NCBI RefSeq assembly: GCF_000154725.1
Contig: NZ_DS544873.1
Span: 2,231,659 to 2,295,658 of the forward strand
Source of the DNA: Kordia algicida OT-1
Lineage (GTDB): Bacteria; Bacteroidota; Bacteroidia; Flavobacteriales; Flavobacteriaceae
DNA length: 64,000 nt
Direction of reading: 5' to 3'
Below are positions 9,855 to 17,613 of the stretch, piece after piece. Made by a program: the position numbers and the translations under genes. Within the stretch, counting starts at the first letter, position 1. Every line of letters begins with the position of its first letter. The notes beneath the pieces were generated by a model, which did no database searches, was not told the origin of the DNA, and worked only from the letters and a program-made list of their open reading frames with translations.

Positions 9855-10754
9855 TTAAAACACAGATAAGACAGCTGTCTTATCTGTGTTTTTTCTTTTA
9901 TAGGTTTTTATGTTGACTTTATTTTGTTTGTGCATCTGTTCTGGAGTTAGCATTTGACATGATAAATGCGGTCTTTTGGTATTATAAACTTTAATACTCT
10001 GTTGTACTATTTTCTTCATTAGTTTGATGTCTATTTTAGAGGTGCCCATCAAAAACTCTTGTTTCAAGATTCCGTTGATTCGCTCTGCTACTGCATTTTG
10101 ATATGGATCATAGGATTCTGTCATACTACATTTAATATGACTCTTAGTTAATATTCTTTGATATTGATTACTACAATATTGTAAACCTCTATCAGAATGA
10201 TGTATTAGCCTTTCCTTGGGATATTTTCTGTTTTTAACAGCTTGCTTTAATGCTTTTATAGAACTATCTACTGCTAAGGTATTGGATAGATAATACCCAA
10301 CGATCATCTTAGAATATGCATCTGTAATAAGCGATAAATACATGGGATTAGCTCGATTACCTACATAGGTAATATCTGCTACCCAAACTTGTTCTGGTCT
10401 GTTTACATCTAAATTCTCTATTACATTGTTATGTTTTCTAAACCGATGATGAGAGTTAGTAGTGATATGATAGCTCCGCTTGGGTTTAATCAACATATGA
10501 TTTGCCTTTAAAATAGCAAATAAACGATCTCTGCCGACACCTAAACTACGTAAAGACTCTTGTAGAATATGATATAACTTCCTTGTGCCAATGCGTGGTT
10601 GCTCTATTCTAACAGATTGAACCAGCTCTATCACATCACTAGCAATACACTGTCGTTTCTCTTTTGAACGTATCGCTCGGTAATATACTTGCCTGCTTAC
10701 CCCAAGTAACTCACAAGTAGATGAGATACTTTCTCTGTAATGTATTCTAAACAT
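9855..10754 (-). CDS. IS3-family transposase OrfB (DDE integrase core)
   Basis: 299 residues. A helical N-terminal part (STCELLGVSRQVYYR) precedes the rve integrase core. The first catalytic Asp is in VWVADITYVG, the second in HHSDRGLQYCSNQY, and the Glu in AVAERINGILKQEFL, giving the DDE triad. It lies in the -1 frame relative to orfA and would be made mainly as an OrfAB fusion by frameshifting, though it has its own ATG. Its last ~11 codons form one arm pair of a perfect palindrome (see terminator 9857). Confidence 0.95.
   Translation of the reverse strand: MFRIHYRESISSTCELLGVSRQVYYRAIRSKEKRQCIASDVIELVQSVRIEQPRIGTRKLYHILQESLRSLGVGRDRLFAILKANHMLIKPKRSYHITTNSHHRFRKHNNVIENLDVNRPEQVWVADITYVGNRANPMYLSLITDAYSKMIVGYYLSNTLAVDSSIKALKQAVKNRKYPKERLIHHSDRGLQYCSNQYQRILTKSHIKCSMTESYDPYQNAVAERINGILKQEFLMGTSKIDIKLMKKIVQQSIKVYNTKRPHLSCQMLTPEQMHKQNKVNIKTYKRKNTDKTAVLSVF
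9857..9895. terminator. Palindromic terminator embedded in the end of orfB
   Basis: A perfect 36-bp palindrome (18-nt arms AAAACACAGATAAGACAG / CTGTCTTATCTGTGTTTT, 9857-9892) followed on the plus strand by a T run. It lies inside the last codons of orfB. On the plus strand it should stop transcripts coming from spoT before they run antisense through the transposase; on the minus strand it can end the transposase mRNA. Confidence 0.8.
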
Positions 10755-10759
10755 ATCGA

Positions 10760-11146
10760 TTACTTGGGTTTGGAGTTTTTTCTGATAGGAATATTAAACT
10801 CTTTTTCTGCTAAATCAATCATCATATCAAACAAAATAGCTTTCTTGTCAGCACGCTCCGCCAGATGTTCTGCACGAGCCTTCTGCTTTTCTAACAGTTT
10901 GATTTTTTCTTCTAATTCTAAAATCTTTTGTTCTGGAGTCTTTGTCATAGAAAGTGGAGTTTGATTATGCCAATCAAAGTTACCATATTTTTTTAACCAA
11001 GTTCTGATGGTAGATCCAGATTGTATACCATACTTTGATAAGACTTGTGAGCGTGTCAGTTTACCCTGTTCAATCTCTTGAACTACTTGGAGTTTAAAAG
11101 ATAATGAATAATCTTTTTGAGTACGTTTTACATAATTTGTTTTCAT
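10760..11146 (-). CDS. IS3-family transposase OrfA (helix-turn-helix)
   Basis: 128 residues. An N-terminal helix-turn-helix (YSLSFKLQVVQEIEQGKLTR, then SQVLSKYGIQSGSTIRTWLK) binds the element's ends. A leucine-zipper-like coiled coil follows (KILELEEKIKLLEKQKARAE, ~70-100). The frame closes with TAA just after the slippery heptamer. OrfA alone usually acts as a regulator; the OrfAB fusion is the transposase. Confidence 0.93.
   Translation of the reverse strand: MKTNYVKRTQKDYSLSFKLQVVQEIEQGKLTRSQVLSKYGIQSGSTIRTWLKKYGNFDWHNQTPLSMTKTPEQKILELEEKIKLLEKQKARAEHLAERADKKAILFDMMIDLAEKEFNIPIRKNSKPK
10775..10781 (-). promoter_or_regulatory. Programmed -1 frameshift site (A AAA AAC)
   Basis: Read on the minus strand the orfA codons AGA AAA AAC contain the canonical X XXY YYZ heptamer A AAA AAC in the correct phase. 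Slipping back one base joins orfA to the orfB frame and bypasses the orfA stop 13 nt further on. The offset of the two frames (-1) agrees. Confidence 0.85.
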
Positions 11147-11195
11147 TACGCTTAAAATTTAGTGTAACGCTATTTCAGGACGAGACAAGAAATTC

Positions 11196-11240
11196 AAAAA
11201 AGCTGTCAGCTACAATTCCTTGTATCTCACAGCTTTTTTT
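11196..11240 (+). terminator. Intrinsic terminator, probably native to spoT
   Basis: An 11-bp outer stem AAAAAAGCTGT / ACAGCTTTTTT with a partly paired inner stem (AGCTACAA / TTGTATCT) and a closing T run. Removing the IS element would place it ~25 nt after the spoT stop codon. It also faces the end of the minus-strand peptide gene at 11272. Confidence 0.8.
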
Positions 11241-11271
11241 AACAATAACTACTAATAAAAATGATTAAAAT

Positions 11272-11488
11272 TTAGCATTCATCACATTTCTCTGGACATG
11301 TTAGAGAACAGTAACAAGTAGCAATAATTGTACATGCATCGTGTGCAGTTCGTTGTGTCTTTTTCGTTTTTACAGGTTCGGTTGGCACTTCACTTGGCAC
11401 TTCTGTCCCACCTTGCAGATGAAACGTTTCCAAACTAGAAATGACTTTTTTCCCTAATCTTAATCGTGGATTGAATTCTTTTTTTCAT
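11272..11488 (-). pseudogene. Lanthipeptide-like precursor, frameshifted in an A7 run after the start codon
   Basis: From ATG 11488 the frame stops after 17 codons. If the A7 run directly after ATG (T7 on the plus strand, 11479-11485) is read as A6, a clean 71-residue peptide results. It begins MKKEFNPRLRLGKKVISSLE, continues to an LQGG site, has a Pro/Thr/Lys linker, and ends in a Cys-rich core (ACTIIATCYCSLTC then PEKCDEC, six Cys in all). Leader and GG site match the Bacteroidota class I lanthipeptide-like precursors seen elsewhere in this window. No modification enzyme lies nearby. The extra A could be a sequencing error, a phase-variable tract or a true mutation. Confidence 0.65.
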
Positions 11489-11715
11489 AATATATAAAAC
11501 ATTAAAGTGAATTATGCGCATGTTTACACCATAATTAGTGCAAATTGCAATAGGGTTTACATATTAAGTTAGGAGAGCTCACATTTCTGATTATCAGAAA
11601 CATACTTACTAAAAGTACATTTTTCAAAGTAAAAAAGCAAACAAAATCAGATGTTATAGTCATAAATAGTACGTTATTAACACACCTATTTGAATTCCGA
11701 ACGGGAATATGTCCA

Positions 11716-11742
11716 TAAATTTGAAAAATAAGTGTAAATTTG
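11716..11742 (+). promoter_or_regulatory. Two tandem TAAATTTG boxes upstream of the Fur-like gene
   Basis: TAAATTTG occurs at 11716-11723 and again at 11735-11742, 19 bp apart. Each fits the Bacteroidota -7 consensus TAnnTTTG. The nearer one would give a ~15-nt leader. They could be two start sites or a repeated regulator site. Confidence 0.4.
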
Positions 11743-11762
11743 TTTTTTAATCTTCAGCCAAG

Positions 11763-12218
11763 ATGCAACAACATATGGAGGAAAATAATCAAGATATTGT
11801 AAAAAACGTTTTTACTAAGTTTTTAGAGGATAACGGACACCGAAAAACTCCTGAACGCTTTGCAATACTTCAAGAAATTTACGAAAGCGAAGAACACTTC
11901 GATATTGAGTCGCTTTACATCAAAATGAAAAATAAAAACTATAGAGTAAGTAGAGCTACACTTTACAACACTATAGAACTTTTATTAGACAGCAATTTGG
12001 TGCGTAAACATCAGTTTGGGCAAAACCAAGCGCATTACGAAAAGTCATATTTTGACAAACAACACGATCATATTATTCTTACTGATTCTGGTGATGTGAT
12101 GGAATTTTGTGATCCTAGAATCCAAAGCATCAAAAAAACTATTGAAGAAATTTTTGATATTGACATTCACAATCACTCATTATATTTCTACGCAACAAAG
12201 AAGAAAAAAGATAATTAA
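11763..12218 (+). CDS. Fur-family transcriptional regulator
   Basis: 151 residues with a winged helix ([40 protein letters not shown]) and a dimerisation domain containing the metal-site segments [15 protein letters not shown] and [11 protein letters not shown]. The structural-zinc CxxC usual in Fur is missing: the segment reads [17 protein letters not shown]. It should repress iron or metal uptake genes with Fe(II) or a related metal. The first ATG (11763) and an internal ATG (11775) are both possible starts. It keeps the family gene order between spoT and purA. Confidence 0.92.
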   Translation: MQQHMEENNQDIVKNVFTKFLEDNGHRKTPERFAILQEIYESEEHFDIESLYIKMKNKNYRVSRATLYNTIELLLDSNLVRKHQFGQNQAHYEKSYFDKQHDHIILTDSGDVMEFCDPRIQSIKKTIEEIFDIDIHNHSLYFYATKKKKDN

Positions 12219-12252
12219 GACACACTAACAACACACTAACATACTTAATACA

Positions 12253-13524
12253 ATGGCAGTAGATTTACTACTCGGACTTCAATGGGGAGACGAAGGCAAA
12301 GGAAAAATTGTTGACGTACTTACCGCAAACTACGATATTATTGCCCGTTTTCAAGGCGGACCAAATGCTGGTCATACGTTGGAATTTGACGGTATCAAAC
12401 ATGTACTCCGTACAATTCCTTCTGGGATTTTTCACGAAACCGCAACCAACGTGATTGGAAATGGTGTTGTGATTGATCCTGTAGTTTTTAAGAAAGAATT
12501 AGATGGTTTGGCGCAGTTCAACATTGACATTCATAAAAAACTAATCATTTCAAGAAAAGCACACTTAATTTTACCAACACATCGTTTGCTTGATGCTGCT
12601 TCTGAAGCTTCTAAAGGAAAAGCAAAAATTGGTTCTACGCTAAAAGGTATTGGACCAACGTACATGGACAAAACTGGTAGAAACGGAATTCGTGTAGGCG
12701 ATTTAGAATTGGATAACTGGAAAGAAAAATATCGCGCTTTGACTAACAAACACGAAGCGATGATAAATTTTTATAATGTAGATGTTCAATACGATTTGCA
12801 GGAAATGGAAGCAGAATTCTTTGAAGCTGTTGAAGTTTTAAAAACATTGCAATTTATTGATAGTGAAGAATATTTACACCAAGCACAAAAAAGCGGAAAA
12901 ACGATTTTGGCAGAAGGTGCGCAAGGTTCTTTATTAGATATTGACTTTGGAACGTATCCGTTTGTAACCTCCTCAAACACAACAGCCGCAGGAGCTTGCA
13001 CAGGATTGGGAGTTGCGCCAAACAAAGTAAAAGACGTTTTCGGAATCTTTAAAGCATATACAACTCGTGTAGGTTCAGGACCTTTTCCAACAGAATTATT
13101 TGATGAAGTTGGAGCAGAAATGGCGCGAATTGGAAACGAATTTGGTGCCGTAACTGGACGACCAAGACGTTGTGGCTGGTTAGATTTGGTTGCGCTAAAA
13201 TATGCGTGTCAAGTGAACGGAGTTACGCAATTAATGATGATGAAAGGTGATGTGCTTTCTGGATTTAAAACCTTAAAAGTATGTACCGCTTACAAATATA
13301 AAGGCGACACAATTTCGCATCTTCCTTATAATATTGAACCAGAAAACATTGAACCAATTTATACAGAATTCAAAGGTTGGAAAGAAGATTTAACCAAAAT
13401 GAGCGATCCATCGCAGTTTCCAAAAGAATTGAATGATTATATCGATTTCTTGGAAAAAGAACTGGAAATTCCAATTAAAATTGTTTCTGTCGGTCCTGAT
13501 AGAACACAAACAATACACAGATAA
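12253..13524 (+). CDS. purA: Adenylosuccinate synthetase
   Basis: 423 residues. Catalyses GTP-dependent joining of IMP and aspartate, the first committed step to AMP, in the cytosol. Visible signatures: the P-loop-like LQWGDEGKGKIVD at the N-terminus, FQGGPNAGHT, GIGPTYMDKTGRNGIRVGDL, FVTSSNTTAAGACTGLGV and TGRPRRCGWLDLVALKY. Length is normal. It lies 34 nt after the Fur-like gene and is probably co-transcribed. A repeat-derived hairpin with a T run follows 10 nt after the stop and likely ends the transcript. Confidence 0.98.
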   Translation: MAVDLLLGLQWGDEGKGKIVDVLTANYDIIARFQGGPNAGHTLEFDGIKHVLRTIPSGIFHETATNVIGNGVVIDPVVFKKELDGLAQFNIDIHKKLIISRKAHLILPTHRLLDAASEASKGKAKIGSTLKGIGPTYMDKTGRNGIRVGDLELDNWKEKYRALTNKHEAMINFYNVDVQYDLQEMEAEFFEAVEVLKTLQFIDSEEYLHQAQKSGKTILAEGAQGSLLDIDFGTYPFVTSSNTTAAGACTGLGVAPNKVKDVFGIFKAYTTRVGSGPFPTELFDEVGAEMARIGNEFGAVTGRPRRCGWLDLVALKYACQVNGVTQLMMMKGDVLSGFKTLKVCTAYKYKGDTISHLPYNIEPENIEPIYTEFKGWKEDLTKMSDPSQFPKELNDYIDFLEKELEIPIKIVSVGPDRTQTIHR

Positions 13525-13534
13525 GAACTAAAAT

Positions 13535-13690
13535 AGGCTGTCTAAAAGTATATTGAAACGTCATTCTGGACTTGATCTAGAATCTCATCATATTGATTTT
13601 TAACTATTATGAGAAACCGAATCATACTGAATCAAGTTCAGCACAAGAGTTCGGTTTGACGAAATCTGTACTTTTTAGACAGCTTTTTTT
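13535..13690. repeat. Dispersed palindromic repeat, copy 1, acting as terminator
   Basis: About 155 bp with inverted ends GGCTGTCTAAAAGTA and TACTTTTTAGACAGC, a T7 run and an inner CATTCTGGACTTGATCTAGA palindrome. It matches the repeat at 36499-36622 in reverse orientation (shared blocks GTCATTCTGGAC, ACCGAATC, CAAGAGTTC, GTTTGAC). This copy has an insert of ~35 bp in the middle. It lies directly behind purA. Confidence 0.85.
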
Positions 13691-13780
13691 AGCTCCAAAT
13701 TTACCATTGTTAACATTTTTTATAGGTTTAGGAATGGTTTTTGTTCAGTTTTTAGGTAACTTTGATATAATTCTACGCCT

Positions 13781-14080
13781 ATGTTGTTTAAAGGAAATGT
13801 TTTTAAATTAAGAAAGAATAAACGATTCAACTATACACCTCGTTATTACGAAGGGAAAGAGACTGGAAATGTATATGAAATTGAGTCTAGATTTGTAAAA
13901 CACCGTGAAGGTTTAAACGCAAATGACTTTGGAGGACATTGGAAAGAAGCACGAAAAGCCAGTAGACATCGAGGAAATCGTGAAGTTTCTATACGTTTGA
14001 TTATCATCATCGCTGTACTTATATTGATTTTCTTGTTTTTTATTGACTTTGACCTATCAATATTTACTAGAGGAAGATAA
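13781..14080 (+). CDS. Small membrane protein usually labelled 'riboflavin synthase subunit beta'
   Basis: 99 residues with a basic, Tyr/Arg-rich N-terminal half (NKRFNYTPRYYEGKETGN) and one C-terminal membrane segment (LIIIIAVLILIFLFFIDFDL, ~70-90). Database entries of this Flavobacteriia family carry the name 'riboflavin synthase subunit beta', but no lumazine-synthase fold is visible and the name is probably wrong. It lies 3 nt before mutL, the order normal for the family, and is likely co-transcribed with it. The true role is unknown. Confidence 0.8.
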   Translation: MLFKGNVFKLRKNKRFNYTPRYYEGKETGNVYEIESRFVKHREGLNANDFGGHWKEARKASRHRGNREVSIRLIIIIAVLILIFLFFIDFDLSIFTRGR

Positions 14081-14083
14081 TAC

Positions 14084-15946
14084 ATGGCAGACATAATAAG
14101 GCTTTTACCCGATCATGTTGCAAATCAAATTGCAGCAGGAGAAGTTGTGCAGCGACCTGCATCTGTGGTAAAAGAGTTACTTGAAAATGCAATTGATGCA
14201 AAAGCTACCGAAATCAAACTGATTGTTAAGGAAGCTGGAAAAACACTTATACACGTTATTGATAATGGCTTTGGAATGAGCGAAACGGATGCGCGACTTT
14301 CCTTTGAGCGACATGCTACGTCCAAAATTCAAGCCGCAGAAGATTTATTTAATTTAAACACAAAAGGTTTTCGTGGAGAAGCCTTAGCTTCTATCGCGGC
14401 AATTGCGCATGTGGAATTGCAAACGAAAAAAGAAGCAGACGAGCTTGGTACACGTATTAAAATTGAAGGAAGCAAACTCATCACGCAAGAAGTGATTACA
14501 ACACCAACAGGAACTTCGATTGCTGTCAAAAATCTATTTTACAACATTCCTGCACGACGTAATTTTTTAAAATCTGATGCTGTAGAATTACGCCATATTA
14601 TTGACGAATTTCAACGTGTTGCGTTGGCACATCCTGATATTGGATTTGTGTTGTATCATAACGGAAACGAATTATTCAACCTTCCGAAAAGTAATTACAG
14701 ACAGCGTATTGTGAATATTTTGGGTGGAAAAACCAATGAAAAGTTGGTGCCAATTCAGGAAGATACTGACATTGTAAAAATTAGCGGATTTGTGGGAAAA
14801 CCTGAGTTTGCCAAAAAAAGCAGAAACGAACAATTTTTCTTTGTAAACAATCGCTTTATCAAAAGTCCGTACTTACATCACGCGATCAACGCCGCTTTTG
14901 AAGGTTTACTGAAAGAAAAGATGCAACCGAGTTATTTTATCTATCTCGAAGTACATCCTGAAACGATTGATATTAACATTCATCCCACAAAAACAGAAAT
15001 TAAATTTGACGACGAGCATTCGCTGTATGCGATGTTGCGCGCGACTGTAAAACATAGTTTGGGACAATTTAATATTGCTCCTGTACTCGATTTTGATCGT
15101 GATGCAAATTTAGATACACCATACGATTATAAAAACAAACAAGCGGCAGTTCCTAACATTCAGGTAGATCGTAGTTTCAATCCGTTTGCAGATGAAAAGA
15201 AAACTGCTGGAAATACGACAACACAACCGCGATATACAAATTACAAGAAAGAATCGACAGAAGGTTGGGAAAGTTTGTATGTAGGATTGGAATCGAAATC
15301 AAATTCCAATCAGTTTTCAACCGAAAATATAGAGTTTGAATCAGAAGAAATGACAAGTTCTTTGTTTACCAATGAAGAACCTCGTGAAACGTTAACCTAT
15401 CAATTACACCGAAAATATATTGTAAGTTCTATCAAATCAGGAATTGTAATTATCGATCAACACCGAGCACATCAACGTGTTTTGTACGAGCAATTACTAC
15501 GAAATATTACGGTAAGCGAAGCGGTAAGTCAGCAATTACTATTTCCGGTAACGTTTACCTTTTCCACAAGTGAAATTGCGCTTTTAAAAGAAGTAAAAGA
15601 AAGTTTAGAAAATATTGGTTTTATGTTTAGCAATATTACGAATGATACGATTGAACTTTCTGGAATTCCATCCAATATTTCTGAAAGTGAACTGCAAATT
15701 ATCATTGAACAAATGCTGAATGATTTTCAAGGAGAAATTCCTGACACAGGATTTAGTCAAACAGACGTTTTAGTCAAATCGTTAGCAAAAAGCATGGCAA
15801 TTCGCACTGGAAAAAAACTAGAAGTAGAAGAACAAGAATCGTTGGTAAACAACTTATTTGCTTGTAAAGAACCTAACGTTTCTCCATTTAACAGAACCAT
15901 ATTCATCACACTGAGCGTGGATGATTTAGATAAAAAATTTATATAG
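14084..15946 (+). CDS. mutL: DNA mismatch repair protein MutL
   Basis: 620 residues. The N-terminal GHKL ATPase is intact (ENAIDAKATEIKL, DNGFGM, TKGFRGEALASIAAIAHV, GTSIAVKNLFYNIPARRNFL), followed by the transducer domain, an acidic/Ser-rich linker (~350-430) and a C-terminal dimerisation domain. The endonuclease motifs of MutL homologues are degenerate: DQHAxxE reads DQHRAHQ and CPHGRP reads SPFNRT. Nicking activity is therefore doubtful, although the usual product name is 'endonuclease MutL'. It works with MutS in mismatch repair. First gene of a tight run with two rhomboids (3-nt gap). Confidence 0.96.
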   Translation: MADIIRLLPDHVANQIAAGEVVQRPASVVKELLENAIDAKATEIKLIVKEAGKTLIHVIDNGFGMSETDARLSFERHATSKIQAAEDLFNLNTKGFRGEALASIAAIAHVELQTKKEADELGTRIKIEGSKLITQEVITTPTGTSIAVKNLFYNIPARRNFLKSDAVELRHIIDEFQRVALAHPDIGFVLYHNGNELFNLPKSNYRQRIVNILGGKTNEKLVPIQEDTDIVKISGFVGKPEFAKKSRNEQFFFVNNRFIKSPYLHHAINAAFEGLLKEKMQPSYFIYLEVHPETIDINIHPTKTEIKFDDEHSLYAMLRATVKHSLGQFNIAPVLDFDRDANLDTPYDYKNKQAAVPNIQVDRSFNPFADEKKTAGNTTTQPRYTNYKKESTEGWESLYVGLESKSNSNQFSTENIEFESEEMTSSLFTNEEPRETLTYQLHRKYIVSSIKSGIVIIDQHRAHQRVLYEQLLRNITVSEAVSQQLLFPVTFTFSTSEIALLKEVKESLENIGFMFSNITNDTIELSGIPSNISESELQIIIEQMLNDFQGEIPDTGFSQTDVLVKSLAKSMAIRTGKKLEVEEQESLVNNLFACKEPNVSPFNRTIFITLSVDDLDKKFI

Positions 15947-15949
15947 ATT

Positions 15950-16714
15950 ATGATGCGCATTACAGATACCGTAAAACACCTCATCATTATCAATGTGATC
16001 GTTTGGGCTGCCACCATGATTTTGCTGGAAAGAGGTATAGACCTTGTGCAACTTTTGGCATTGTACTTTCCTGAAAATCCAAATTTTAAATTTTGGCAAC
16101 CTGTCACAAGTATGTTTATGCACTCTACAGAAAGTATCACTCATTTACTATTCAATATGTTTGGCTTGTGGATGTTTGGTTCTGCGCTAGAAATGCGTTG
16201 GGGAAAAGTGAAATTTTTAAGTTTCTATATGATTACTGGCGTTGGAGCTGGTTTGATACATACGTTGGTTAATTATTACGGCGTGTATAGTAACATGAAT
16301 ATATTGTTGGAAGCAGGCTATAATCAAACAGAGATTTTTAATATCATTAGTCAAGCTAAATATATGACTAGTTGGGAAAATATATTAACAGAAAGTCAGA
16401 TTTCAACTTTAGTTGGTGATTTCTATGCACCAGCACTTGGAGCTTCTGGCGCTTTGTATGGAGTTTTGGTGGCTTTTGGTATGATGTATCCGAATACAGA
16501 ATTAATGCTTATGTTTATTCCAATTCCTGTAAAAGCTAAGTATTTTATTCCTGGATTGTTACTGCTTGATTTTATTGGCGGAATTTCTGGAGGATTTAGC
16601 TTGTTTGGCGCCGGAAACATTGCACATTTTGCCCATTTAGGTGGCGCATTGTTTGGCTTTTTACTTATGTTGTATTTTGATAAAACACAGTTTAATAAAA
16701 ATCGTTGGGACTAA
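15950..16714 (+). CDS. Rhomboid-family intramembrane serine protease
   Basis: 254 residues, about six membrane segments. The nucleophile is in LGASGALYG (Ser166) and the partner His in AHFAHLGGA, with the usual HLLFNMFGLWMFG oxyanion segment (~65-77). It cleaves membrane proteins within the bilayer; substrate unknown. ATG at 15950 or 15953 are equally possible starts. It overlaps the next rhomboid by one base (TAATG). Confidence 0.93.
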   Translation: MMRITDTVKHLIIINVIVWAATMILLERGIDLVQLLALYFPENPNFKFWQPVTSMFMHSTESITHLLFNMFGLWMFGSALEMRWGKVKFLSFYMITGVGAGLIHTLVNYYGVYSNMNILLEAGYNQTEIFNIISQAKYMTSWENILTESQISTLVGDFYAPALGASGALYGVLVAFGMMYPNTELMLMFIPIPVKAKYFIPGLLLLDFIGGISGGFSLFGAGNIAHFAHLGGALFGFLLMLYFDKTQFNKNRWD

Positions 16715-17610
16715 TGGATACAAAAACACGTTTATTAACTACGTATCGTGGACTGAACGCTGCTGAGAAATTGATTGCAATCAACATTACTATTTTTGCA
16801 GTCATTTCAATATATAATGCCATCTTTTATTCGTTTAGTGGTGGTGCACATGCTACTTTTTTTACAGATTATTTTGCCCTGAAAAATGGCTGGACGCATG
16901 TTTTGTATAAACCTTGGACCATTATTACCTGTGCTTTTTTACACGCAAGTTTTGGACATTTACTGTCTAATTGTATTGTATTGTACTTCTCCGGACGTAT
17001 CTTTTTTACATTCTTTACAGAAAAACAATTTATCACAGTATATGCTTATGGAATTTTAGCAGGATCGCTTTTTTTCCTGTTGGCATATAACTTTTTACCA
17101 ACTTTTAGAGGAACAGAAGCAACTGCTGTAGGCGCTTCGGCTGCTGTATTGGCGATATTAGTTGCTGGTGCAATATACGCGCCTAATTATATTGTAAATC
17201 TTTTTGGCTTGATTCAAATTAAATATTGGATTATTGCTGCTTTATTGGTAATCTCTTACATTTCCTATATTCCTTACGGGAATGCTGGCGGACATTATGC
17301 ACATATTGGCGGAGCTTTGATAGGATTTTTGTATTCCAAACAACTCATAAAAGGCAACGATATTGGTATTGGTTTTGAACGCTTTTGGGATAAATTGATG
17401 CATCTTTTTAGCAGAAAAGATAAATCTCCATTAAAAACCGTATACAAAAACAAGACAACGAAACGTTCTACTACAACTACGACTGCACAATCATCCGCAG
17501 AGAAGCAACGAAAAGTTGATGCTATTTTGGATAAAATTAGTAAGTCTGGCTATGAAAGTCTGACAAAAGCTGAAAAGGATTTTTTATTTAAGTCAGGAAA
17601 GGAAAATTAA
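16714..17610 (+). CDS. Second rhomboid-family intramembrane serine protease
   Basis: About 298 residues from the ATG that overlaps the preceding stop codon. The upstream TTG at 16705 is less likely. The rhomboid core has FLHASFGHLLSNCIVLYFSG, the nucleophile segment VGASAAVLAI and the His segment GHYAHIGGALIGF, so both catalytic residues are kept. A soluble C-terminal tail (~240-298) ends in VDAILDKISKSGYESLTKAE, the DUF6576 pattern found on Bacteroidota rhomboids. Tandem rhomboids after mutL are standard for the family. Confidence 0.93.
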   Translation: MDTKTRLLTTYRGLNAAEKLIAINITIFAVISIYNAIFYSFSGGAHATFFTDYFALKNGWTHVLYKPWTIITCAFLHASFGHLLSNCIVLYFSGRIFFTFFTEKQFITVYAYGILAGSLFFLLAYNFLPTFRGTEATAVGASAAVLAILVAGAIYAPNYIVNLFGLIQIKYWIIAALLVISYISYIPYGNAGGHYAHIGGALIGFLYSKQLIKGNDIGIGFERFWDKLMHLFSRKDKSPLKTVYKNKTTKRSTTTTTAQSSAEKQRKVDAILDKISKSGYESLTKAEKDFLFKSGKEN

Positions 17611-17613
17611 TGT

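Larger units (their letters stand above)
9809..11187 (-). mobile_element. Complete IS3-family insertion sequence
   Basis: A 1379-bp element with imperfect inverted ends of ~30 bp. The left end starts TGACCCGTCCTAAAAAACCG and the right end, read inward, TGTCTCGTCCTGAAATAGCG; both continue with TTACA. It begins TG and ends CA, as IS3 elements do. It is flanked by a 3-bp direct repeat AGA (9806-9808 and 11188-11190), the target duplication. It carries orfA and orfB on the minus strand with a slippery heptamer between them. Both frames are intact and the ends are matched, so it looks recent and potentially active. It lies between spoT and fur and breaks no gene. Confidence 0.95.

Noticed and set aside
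13781-14080. Riboflavin synthase beta subunit as a true function
   Set aside because: The product is a 99-residue single-pass membrane protein with no lumazine-synthase features; the name is inherited.
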